Of a stretch of 6,287 nucleotides of DNA, positions 1-5,305 are shown in pieces (positions within the stretch are counted from its first letter, which is position 1; each line of letters opens with the position of its first letter). The notes under the pieces were generated by a model, which did not search any database, was not told the origin of the DNA, and worked only from the letters and a program-made list of their open reading frames with translations. Source of the stretch: Erysipelotrichaceae bacterium (lineage in GTDB: Bacteria; Bacillota_I; Bacilli_A; Erysipelotrichales; Erysipelotrichaceae). The stretch spans positions 1 to 6,287 of the forward strand of contig JAFZQL010000190.1 of assembly GCA_017620435.1 (NCBI GenBank), given 5' to 3'. A program made the translations under genes and the position numbers.

Positions 1-96
1 GACAGTCACGTCCGAAGCAATACAGCGATCAGCGATGAACAGCTGGAAATCCTGGAAGGACTGAAAGACCTGATCAGAAAGCTGTGCGAAGAATGA
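1..96 (+). CDS. C-terminal fragment of an unrecognised upstream gene
   Basis: An open frame enters from the left edge and ends at TGA 94-96, giving 31 visible residues that finish in an acidic/amphipathic helix-like tail (…EQLEILEGLKDLIRKLCEE). No domain can be recognised from such a short piece. Its stop codon overlaps the ATG of the lactonase gene (ATGA, 93-96). That gene has no good ribosome-binding site of its own, so the two are probably in one operon and translationally coupled. The helical end would fit many protein types, for example a small regulator or an enzyme tail, so no function is assigned. Confidence 0.6.
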   Translation, partial: DSHVRSNTAISDEQLEILEGLKDLIRKLCEE

Positions 97-1025
97 AGAA
101 GACCGTTTATGCCGGAACCTATACCGGTAAAGGAAGCGAAGGGATCTACCGTTTTAATTGGGAAGAAGGAAAGCTGAGCGATTCCGGACTTTTCTGCCGG
201 ATCGATAATCCGAAATACCTTTGCAGCTGCAGAAAAGACATCGCCGCCGTCTGCGACTTTGAACAGGGCTCGGGCGTGGCGCTCATCGGTGAAGACGGAA
301 GAATCAAAGACAATCTGGTTTTTGAGGACGTGACATCCTGCTATATCGCATATCATAAAGGAAAGCTTTATACCGCCAACTATCACACCGGAACATTCAG
401 CGTCCTGAACGCAAACGAAGAACACCTGGAACTGATTAAAACTGTTGAAATCAGAAAGAAAGCCGGATGTCACCAGGTGCTGTTCCGGGAGGATCTGATC
501 CTGATACCTTGCCTGTTTCTGGATAAGGTAATGATCTACGATAAAGATCTGAATTATAAAAAAGAGATCGTCTTCCCGCAGGGAAGCGGGCCAAGACACG
601 GGATCTTTTCTAAAGACGGCAAGCATCTTTATCTTGTGTCAGAACTGTCAAACGAACTCTTTGTGATCCGTACGGATTCTTTTCAGATTACAGGCTGTAC
701 AGGGCTGCTGGAAAACGGAGAACGCAACACCGAAGGAACAGCCGCGATACGGATGAGCGAAGACGGAAAACGTCTGTATGTTTCTACCAGAGGAAAGGAT
801 CTGATCTCGGTACTGGCCGTAAAGGACGAAGATGTCAAGCTGATCCAGACGGCATCCTGCAAAGGTGAACATCCAAGAGACTTCATCCTGACCGGTGATA
901 CACTGCTGTGCGCCAACCGATTCTCAAACCAGGTCGTATCCTTCAGGATCGATGAAGACGGAAAGCTCGAGGAAGAGATCGACAGGATCGATGTACCGGA
1001 CGCGGTGTGCCTGATAGAGAAATAA
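93..1025 (+). CDS. lactonase family (YbhE/6-phosphogluconolactonase-like) beta-propeller protein
   Basis: The 310-residue protein resembles the lactonase family (seven-bladed beta-propeller; members include E. coli 6-phosphogluconolactonase YbhE/Pgl, typically about 330-350 residues). Visible hallmarks are the N-terminal YAGTYTGKGSEGIYRF (residues 6-21), NPKYL (39-43), GSGPRHGIFSKDGKHLYLVSEL (164-185, the family's GPRH…F..DGK.LY..nEL signature), EGTAAIRMSEDGKRLYVSTR (214-233) and GEHPRDF…ANRFSNQVVSF (258-284). There is no signal peptide, so it should be cytosolic. The ATG at 93 is chosen over an in-frame GTG at 84 because it forms an ATGA overlap with the upstream stop and gives the usual short basic start. 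No clear Shine-Dalgarno lies within 15 bases. The family's HxH region is reduced to a single His (H127, in AGCHQVL), and the protein is shorter than most relatives, so the exact substrate (6-phosphogluconolactone or another lactone) is uncertain. Confidence 0.86.
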   Translation: MKKTVYAGTYTGKGSEGIYRFNWEEGKLSDSGLFCRIDNPKYLCSCRKDIAAVCDFEQGSGVALIGEDGRIKDNLVFEDVTSCYIAYHKGKLYTANYHTGTFSVLNANEEHLELIKTVEIRKKAGCHQVLFREDLILIPCLFLDKVMIYDKDLNYKKEIVFPQGSGPRHGIFSKDGKHLYLVSELSNELFVIRTDSFQITGCTGLLENGERNTEGTAAIRMSEDGKRLYVSTRGKDLISVLAVKDEDVKLIQTASCKGEHPRDFILTGDTLLCANRFSNQVVSFRIDEDGKLEEEIDRIDVPDAVCLIEK

Positions 1026-1045
1026 AAACATCCTGAATGGATGTT
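1020..1045 (-). terminator. intrinsic terminator reading from the phosphatase gene
   Basis: AACATCC (1027-1033) pairs perfectly with GGATGTT (1039-1045) around a 5-base loop. Read on the minus strand, the hairpin is followed directly by a T-rich run (GGATGTTTTTATTT), the arrangement of a Rho-independent terminator. On the plus strand it is followed by GGAATTAA, with no T tract, so it serves the minus-strand phosphatase gene. Its U tract overlaps the last codons of the lactonase gene. Confidence 0.6.
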
Positions 1046-1052
1046 GGAATTA

Positions 1053-1076
1053 AAAAGATTTGTAAGCAGATCTTTT
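1053..1076. terminator. A/T-armed hairpin, probable bidirectional terminator
   Basis: AAAAGATTTG (1053-1062) pairs with CAGATCTTTT (1067-1076) through a 10-bp stem that includes one T-G wobble, with a 4-base loop TAAG. The A-rich left arm and T-rich right arm let it act in either direction: for the lactonase gene on the plus strand (TCTTTTATTATCCTTT) and for the phosphatase on the minus strand (TCTTTTTAATT). It lies one base beyond the phosphatase stop codon (1078-1080). The stem is GC-poor, so it may be weaker than the hairpin at 1027-1045. Confidence 0.5.
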
Positions 1077-1077
1077 A

Positions 1078-2601
1078 TTATCCTTTATATTCCAGACATA
1101 GCATCGTCAGGTCATCGAACTGTTCCGCATTCCTGACAAAACCGTCAACGCTATCCTGGACGTTCTTCAGGATCTTTTCCGGATCGGCATCCGGTTCCTT
1201 GTTTAAAGCCTCCAGCATTCTTTCGGTTCCAAACATGGCGCTGTTTTTATCGGTAGCCTCCGGAACGCCGTCGGTATAGACAAACACTTTGTCTCCCGGT
1301 TCCAGCTGCAGCATGTAGCCGGTATAGGAAGAATCGTCCATGGCACCGATAACCATGCCGTGCCGATCCCTCAATAATTCAAAATTGCCTCTTGCCCGCA
1401 TGATAGCCGGATATTCGTGTCCGGCATTGGAAGCCGTCAGCTTCCCGGTAGAGATTTCCAGGATGCCCAGCCACACCGTAATAAACATGTCGTACGGGTT
1501 GTGGGAATAGATCTTCTTGTTGGCGGTTGTCAGGATCTCTTCCGGAGAAACGCCCGTAGAGGCAACGCCCTGAATGACGATGTTGGAAGCCATCATAAAC
1601 AAGGCGGCAGGAACACCTTTCCCGGAAACGTCGGCAATAACGACACACAGATGATCGTCATCGATCAGGAAGAAATCATAGAAATCGCCGCCGACCTCTT
1701 TTGCCGGATCCATGGATGCATAGATATTGAACTCCTTGCGGTCAGGGAAAGGAGGAAAGACATGCGGCAGCATGGACTTCTGGATCTTTGTAGCCGTATA
1801 GAGTTCCGTCTTGGTTGAAGCGAGTTTCACGCTTCGATCAGAGAACAGAACACTGTAGATCAGAACGATCGCAACCAGAACGGAACCGTACTGGGTAGCA
1901 TAACCGTGCGCACCTTTGGTAAACAGATAGTGAACGATCGGAATGAGGATAAAAGAAATGGCAACGGTCTTCTGTTTTGCGGAAGCATTGCTTTTCAATA
2001 CAAAAACAGTAGTAGGCGGAGCCACGCAGATCAGATAAAGGTCTACCAGCCAGTAGCACTTCTCTTTCTGGAAAACGCCGTCCGCATCGACGCTGAAACA
2101 GATCGGTACGAACATGTTTACGATGATCAGCAGGACTGCCGGGATCAGCAGGATCGCTACGATACGGTCAAAGCGGGAAGCCGTTTTTCCTTTGAATTCC
2201 AGAACGGTACGTACATAACGATAGAAATAATAAACCAGAGCGAAGTCGATGATCTTGGTCAGTCCGTTCATGACCAGACACCAGGTGCGATATTTCGCCA
2301 TGCCAAAAACATAGCATTCCCACTCGTTGATAAAGAAGGAGAAGCTGGTTAGACCGATCAGCATGATGAACCAGCGGGTCGAGTCTTCGATCTCGCTCTT
2401 TCTGTCGCCGGTACAGCCAAAGAACAGCATGACGCAGATGAAAGAACCCATGACGTCTATTCCAGCGTTGTACATGGCGTTCAATGTGTTGTTCGGTTTG
2501 TTAAAAAGACGGATCCCGAGGATAAAACAGGAAAAAGCCGTGACCGTCAGTATCAGCAGTTCGGTAAGAAGAAACCATCTTTTATCGCTTAATTTTTTCA
2601 T
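1078..2601 (-). CDS. membrane-anchored SpoIIE/RsbU-type PP2C serine phosphatase
   Basis: The 507-residue protein has two parts. Residues 1-255 are a hydrophobic membrane domain with about seven or eight segments (roughly 9-31, 48-62, 76-95, 107-133, 146-169, 185-202, 210-228, 234-253). A short linker (AATKIQ-type helix, 262-280) leads into a cytosolic PP2C/SpoIIE domain. The metal-binding and catalytic motifs are intact: KEVGGDFYDF (301-310), IADVSGKGVPAALFM (322-336), NAGHEYP (392-398), VYTDGVPEA (441-449), FGTE (457-460) and QFDDLTML (494-501). Such enzymes dephosphorylate phosphoserine/threonine proteins, classically anti-sigma-factor antagonists of the SpoIIAA/RsbV kind, with the N-terminal domain sensing a signal. 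No antagonist or anti-sigma kinase gene lies next to it, so the substrate is unknown. The start is supported by AGGA (2609-2612 on the minus strand) 7 bases upstream. The gene is monocistronic and ends in two hairpins. Confidence 0.9.
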   Translation of the reverse strand: MKKLSDKRWFLLTELLILTVTAFSCFILGIRLFNKPNNTLNAMYNAGIDVMGSFICVMLFFGCTGDRKSEIEDSTRWFIMLIGLTSFSFFINEWECYVFGMAKYRTWCLVMNGLTKIIDFALVYYFYRYVRTVLEFKGKTASRFDRIVAILLIPAVLLIIVNMFVPICFSVDADGVFQKEKCYWLVDLYLICVAPPTTVFVLKSNASAKQKTVAISFILIPIVHYLFTKGAHGYATQYGSVLVAIVLIYSVLFSDRSVKLASTKTELYTATKIQKSMLPHVFPPFPDRKEFNIYASMDPAKEVGGDFYDFFLIDDDHLCVVIADVSGKGVPAALFMMASNIVIQGVASTGVSPEEILTTANKKIYSHNPYDMFITVWLGILEISTGKLTASNAGHEYPAIMRARGNFELLRDRHGMVIGAMDDSSYTGYMLQLEPGDKVFVYTDGVPEATDKNSAMFGTERMLEALNKEPDADPEKILKNVQDSVDGFVRNAEQFDDLTMLCLEYKG

Positions 2602-2608
2602 TGACTGT

Positions 2609-2658
2609 TCCTGTAATGATCTGCTTCTATTCTAACACTATTGATTTCGTTCTGTATA
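2609..2658 (-). promoter_or_regulatory. promoter and RBS of the phosphatase gene
   Basis: On the minus strand, TATACA (2653-2658; 4 of 6 matches to TTGACA) is followed after 18 bases by TAGAAT (2629-2634; 5 of 6 matches to TATAAT), preceded by TGT (2635-2637) in extended -10 position. Transcription would begin near 2622, giving a leader of about 20 bases that contains AGGA (2609-2612) 7 bases before the start codon. The spacing is good throughout, but the -35 is weak. Confidence 0.5.
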
Positions 2659-2679
2659 AGAGCTTTAACACATCCCGAT

Positions 2680-2692
2680 AAAAAATAAAAAA
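2680..2692 (+). promoter_or_regulatory. A-tract UP-element-like sequence
   Basis: Two phased A6 runs separated by a single T (A6-T-A6) end three bases upstream of the -35 hexamer at 2696. This is where the RNA polymerase alpha subunits contact UP elements, so the tract probably strengthens the GntR-operon promoter. It sits between the two divergent promoters. Confidence 0.4.
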
Positions 2693-2695
2693 CGT

Positions 2696-2724
2696 TTGAC
2701 AAGGATCAATGCGCGTGTTATTGT
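2696..2724 (+). promoter_or_regulatory. sigma-A-type promoter of the gntR-ABC-GT51 operon
   Basis: A perfect -35 TTGACA (2696-2701) and a 17-base spacer lead to TATTGT (2719-2724), a 4 of 6 match to TATAAT that is rescued by an extended -10 TG (TGT, 2716-2718). Transcription would start near 2731, leaving a leader of about 25 bases. The promoter overlaps the inverted repeat at 2721-2742, so binding there would block polymerase. Confidence 0.75.
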
Positions 2725-2742
2725 ATTAGTGTATTAATACAA
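2721..2742 (+). promoter_or_regulatory. probable GntR (YtrA-type) operator, perfect inverted repeat
   Basis: The arms TTGTATTA (2721-2728) and TAATACAA (2735-2742) are exact reverse complements separated by 6 bases. Nested inside is the 10-bp palindrome GTATTAATAC (2731-2740), and GTATTA occurs twice in direct orientation. The element covers the last bases of the -10 and the likely start site, directly before the GntR gene. Inverted repeats of this TA-rich form, at this place, are typical of self-regulating YtrA-subfamily repressors. Binding itself is inferred. Confidence 0.75.
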
Positions 2743-2755
2743 AAGAGAGGTAACT

Positions 2756-3118
2756 ATGGGTTGGAAATTTTCTGATGATACACCGATTTATCTTCAGATC
2801 ATTGAAGAAGTAAAAACCGATATTGTTTCCGGCAAATACAAAACCGGAGATAAGCTTCCGGCTGTCCGGGACCTCGCTTATGATGCGGGTGTAAATCCCA
2901 ACACGGTACAAAGAGCCTATGCCGAACTGGAAAGACAGGGACTTGTACAGAGTGAAAGGACAAGCGGACGGTTTGTCAGTATCGATGATGAGAAGATAGA
3001 GGAACTGCGTAAGGATCTAAGCGATTTCTATATCAGGGAACTGTTTAGACGTTTAAGAGATTTGGGAATGGATGACAAGAAGATCAGAGATGTTCTCAGT
3101 AAATGGAGGGATGAATAA
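2756..3118 (+). CDS. GntR-family transcriptional regulator, YtrA subfamily
   Basis: The protein is 120 residues, the usual size of the YtrA subfamily. The GntR winged helix-turn-helix occupies about residues 10-76: PIYLQIIEEVKTDIVSGKY (10-28), GDKLPAVRDLA (31-41), VNPNTVQRAYAELERQGL (46-63, containing the recognition helix), and the wing RTSGRFVS (68-75). A short charged helical tail (77-119) replaces the large effector-binding domains of other GntR families and should mediate dimerisation. Start ATG 2756 follows GAGAGG (2745-2750) by 5 bases. Its stop TAA overlaps the next start by one base (TAATG). As first gene of an operon with a palindrome over its own promoter it is very likely an autorepressor; the inducing signal is not visible. 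Confidence 0.93.
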   Translation: MGWKFSDDTPIYLQIIEEVKTDIVSGKYKTGDKLPAVRDLAYDAGVNPNTVQRAYAELERQGLVQSERTSGRFVSIDDEKIEELRKDLSDFYIRELFRRLRDLGMDDKKIRDVLSKWRDE

Positions 3119-3813
3119 TGGAAACACTGGTATGTAACGGTTTAAGTAAAACATACGGTACAGTAAAGGCTTTGGATCATGTCGATCTGAAGCTGGAAGA
3201 AGGGAAGATCATCGGTCTGCTGGGTCCAAACGGCTCCGGCAAGACGACGCTGATCAAGCTGGCTTCCAGACTGCTGGTACCGAGTGAAGGAAATGTCACG
3301 ATCTGCGGACTGGAACCGGGTCCGGAAACCAAGGCTATGGTCTCCTATCTTCCGGACAGGAACTATCTTCCTGACTGGATGAGAACAAAAGATCTGGTGA
3401 AGATGTATCAGGACTTCTACGGCGACTTCGATGTGGAAAGAGCGCAGGAAATGCTGAATTCGCTCGGCATCGATTACGATATGCCTTTGAAGAAGATGTC
3501 CAAGGGTACGAAAGAAAAGGTACAGCTGATCCTGACGATGTCCAGACATGCGAAGCTGTATCTGCTGGATGAACCGATTGCGGGAGTCGATCCGGCTGCC
3601 AGAGACTATATCTTAAAGACGATCATTTCAAATTATGATGAGACGGCTACAGTACTGATCTCAACACATCTGATCGCGGACGTGGAGAACATACTGGATG
3701 AAGCGATATTCCTGAAAGAAGGAAAAGTCGTTCTGCATCAGAATGTCGATGAACTGCGCGATACTACCGGCAAGAGCGTCGACGAATATTTCAGGGAGGT
3801 GTTCAAATGTTAG
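3118..3813 (+). CDS. ABC transporter ATP-binding protein (YtrB-like)
   Basis: This 231-residue nucleotide-binding subunit powers the membrane partner encoded next. Visible motifs are Walker A GPNGSGKT (36-43), signature region KKMSKGTKEKVQL (125-137), Walker B LYLLDEP (147-153), D-loop GVDP (156-159) and switch histidine H184 in ISTHL. The Q-loop is non-canonical: YLPDRNYLP (77-85) has Asp where a Gln is usual, and the signature serine motif is SKGTK rather than SGGQ. Both changes are common in the YtrB/BcrA-like exporter ATPases that sit next to YtrA-type regulators, so the protein is expected to be active. GGAGGG (3105-3110) lies 7 bases before the start. The substrate cannot be deduced; with this context, export or a cell-envelope role is likelier than uptake, because no binding protein is encoded. 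Confidence 0.94.
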   Translation: METLVCNGLSKTYGTVKALDHVDLKLEEGKIIGLLGPNGSGKTTLIKLASRLLVPSEGNVTICGLEPGPETKAMVSYLPDRNYLPDWMRTKDLVKMYQDFYGDFDVERAQEMLNSLGIDYDMPLKKMSKGTKEKVQLILTMSRHAKLYLLDEPIAGVDPAARDYILKTIISNYDETATVLISTHLIADVENILDEAIFLKEGKVVLHQNVDELRDTTGKSVDEYFREVFKC

Positions 3814-4562
3814 GCAAACTGATTAAATATGATTTCAAGGCAATGTTCAGAAGTTTATGTCCGATTTATGTCGCCTTGATCGCATTAACGATCGTATTCT
3901 CCTTGATGGTCAAGTTCAACTTCGACCAGGGACTGCTGTTTTCGATCTTTGCGTTCCTGTTTGTTGCGGCTTTGAACGGTTCGATCATCGCCAGCGTGAT
4001 CCTTGTGGTCACAAGGTTCTCGAACGGTTTATTGAAGAACGAAGGCTATCTGTCTTTCGCCTTGCCGGTAAGTACGGCAAAACATATCCTGGCAAAAGTG
4101 ATCAATGCGATCATCTGGGCCTTTATCGAGGGACTGATGCTATGTGTATGTCTGCTGATCATGGGAGCGGTTATGGGAAGCATCAAGGAAGTCGCTTATT
4201 TCTTCCATGAAGTGTTCCAGGCTCTTGGTGTGGTTGAAAAAGAAGTGCTGGTGACTGTTCTGCAGATCGTTGCGTTCCTGATCCTGGAAATGATCTCCTC
4301 AGTCTGTCTGATTTATGCCGCCACAGCGGTCGGTCATCTCTTCAGCAGGAATCAGAAACTGGTTGCGGTCGCTTTCCTGATCGTGGTCTGTGTGCTTCGT
4401 TCCTTCCTGTGGGTTGGACTGGTCAATCTGTCTGAAAGATTTACAGCCCCGGCTCACGTATTTACCGATGATCTGATCCTGATTATTCCGCCGATCATCT
4501 TTGCAGCCGTCTACGCTTTCATAACCTGGTTTATTCTGGATCGTAAGCTGAATCTGGAATGA
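3807..4562 (+). CDS. ABC-2-type transporter permease subunit
   Basis: The 251-residue hydrophobic protein has six likely transmembrane segments (about 16-36, 43-68, 98-124, 147-175, 183-207, 222-244), as expected for an ABC-2-type exporter permease, and both ends are probably cytoplasmic. It begins with the family-typical LIKYDFKAMFR and has the conserved cytoplasmic loop GYLSFALPVSTAKHILAKV (80-98), found in permeases partnered with YtrB-like ATPases. The start overlaps the ATPase gene by 7 bases and is preceded by GGGAGG (3794-3799) at a 7-base distance. With only one permease and one ATPase, the working transporter is probably a homodimer of each. The substrate is unknown. Confidence 0.88.
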   Translation: MLGKLIKYDFKAMFRSLCPIYVALIALTIVFSLMVKFNFDQGLLFSIFAFLFVAALNGSIIASVILVVTRFSNGLLKNEGYLSFALPVSTAKHILAKVINAIIWAFIEGLMLCVCLLIMGAVMGSIKEVAYFFHEVFQALGVVEKEVLVTVLQIVAFLILEMISSVCLIYAATAVGHLFSRNQKLVAVAFLIVVCVLRSFLWVGLVNLSERFTAPAHVFTDDLILIIPPIIFAAVYAFITWFILDRKLNLE

Positions 4563-5287
4563 CAAGAAAACTCACAAGGATTTTCGGGGCACTGTCTCTA
4601 TGTGTGCTGACGGCTCTTGTGACGCTGTTCGGACAGGGTTATGTCCGTTACCGGAGAGAACTGGATGAAGTTCCGCTGGAAGAAGCTACGGGCGACTATA
4701 CCGGAAATACGGAATATGTATCGTATGAAGAGATCGATGAAGATTTCGTTCATGCGGTGATCTCGGTGGAAGACAAGCGTTTCTTTGAAAGAAAGGGCTA
4801 TGATCTGATCGCCTTGTGCCGGGCTCTCTACCACAACTTTCTGGCGAAGGATTTCGTAGAGGGCGGATCAACCATCACGGAACAGATCGCAAAGAACCTG
4901 TACATGGAAGGATATGTTTCCGGACTGGAAGAGAAAACAGCTGAGATCTTTATTCTCTTTGCGCTGGAGAAGAAATACTCGAAAGAAGAGCTCTTTGCCC
5001 TGTATGCGAACATGAACTACTACGGTGACGGATACTGGGGAATCAGGGAAGCGGCAAAGGGATACTACGGCTGTGATCCAGATGACCTGAGTCTGGGGCA
5101 GGCCACCATCCTGGCAGGGATCCCGAACGCTCCGGCGATCTACCAGCTTTCTACCGGTTATGATGGAGCAAAAGAAAGGCAGGAATGGGTCCTGCAGACA
5201 ATGGTGAATAACCGCTATATCAGCGAAGAGGAGATGGCACAGGCTCTGGCCGAAGATGTCCATCCGATCAAAAAACAACAGCCATGA
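4559..5287 (+). CDS. monofunctional GT51 peptidoglycan glycosyltransferase (MGT/MtgA-like)
   Basis: The 242-residue protein has one N-terminal membrane anchor (about 8-26, after MTRKLTR) followed by an extracytoplasmic GT51 domain and no penicillin-binding transpeptidase domain, matching monofunctional glycosyltransferases in size. These polymerise lipid II into glycan strands. Motifs in order: ISVEDKRFFERKGYD (68-82, catalytic Glu E71), EGGSTITEQIAKNLY (101-115), EKTAEIFILFALEKKYSKEEL (125-145, second conserved Glu E129), GYWGIREAAKGYYG (158-171) and LAGIPNAPAIY (185-195). Several normally conserved positions differ: ERKG for EHxG, TEQ for TQQ, EK for RK before E129, and YAN for YLN. The start overlaps the permease stop (ATGA, 4559-4562) with no clear ribosome-binding site, so translation probably depends on coupling. 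Its place in a GntR-ABC operon suggests a role in cell-wall stress, not routine growth; this is inferred. Confidence 0.9.
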   Translation: MTRKLTRIFGALSLCVLTALVTLFGQGYVRYRRELDEVPLEEATGDYTGNTEYVSYEEIDEDFVHAVISVEDKRFFERKGYDLIALCRALYHNFLAKDFVEGGSTITEQIAKNLYMEGYVSGLEEKTAEIFILFALEKKYSKEELFALYANMNYYGDGYWGIREAAKGYYGCDPDDLSLGQATILAGIPNAPAIYQLSTGYDGAKERQEWVLQTMVNNRYISEEEMAQALAEDVHPIKKQQP

Positions 5288-5305
5288 ATATGGCTGTTTT
5301 TATTT
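5277..5305. terminator. bidirectional intrinsic terminator between the operon and rarA
   Basis: AACAGCCAT (5277-5285) pairs perfectly with ATGGCTGTT (5290-5298) over a 4-base loop, followed by TTTTTATTT on the plus strand (from 5297). On the minus strand the same hairpin is followed by GTTTTTT (complement of 5270-5276), so it can end transcription from both sides. The glycosyltransferase stop codon (5285-5287) lies inside the hairpin, and the rarA stop (5300-5302) overlaps the plus-strand T tract. Confidence 0.9.

Noticed and set aside
84..92. In-frame GTG at 84 as start of the lactonase gene
   Set aside because: It would add only Met-Arg-Arg, has no ribosome-binding site, and the ATG at 93 gives the standard ATGA overlap and the family's usual N-terminus.
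6..626. 206-residue open frame on the minus strand opposite the lactonase gene
   Set aside because: It is antisense to a clearly conserved protein, has no ribosome-binding site or family resemblance, and is low in expected codon use; a shadow of the purine-rich coding strand.
1037..2352. Plus-strand open frames at 1037-1279, 1417-1818 and 1906-2352
   Set aside because: They lie opposite the phosphatase gene, whose motifs are intact throughout; their translations resemble no protein family.
2602..2755. Possible small RNA or riboswitch in the divergent intergenic region
   Set aside because: The space is accounted for by two promoters, an A tract, an operator and short leaders; no extended structured leader fits.
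3857..4210. Second plus-strand frame inside the permease gene
   Set aside because: It is an alternate frame of the permease, which has a coherent membrane topology and a good start; the alternate product is Arg/Asp-rich with no domain.
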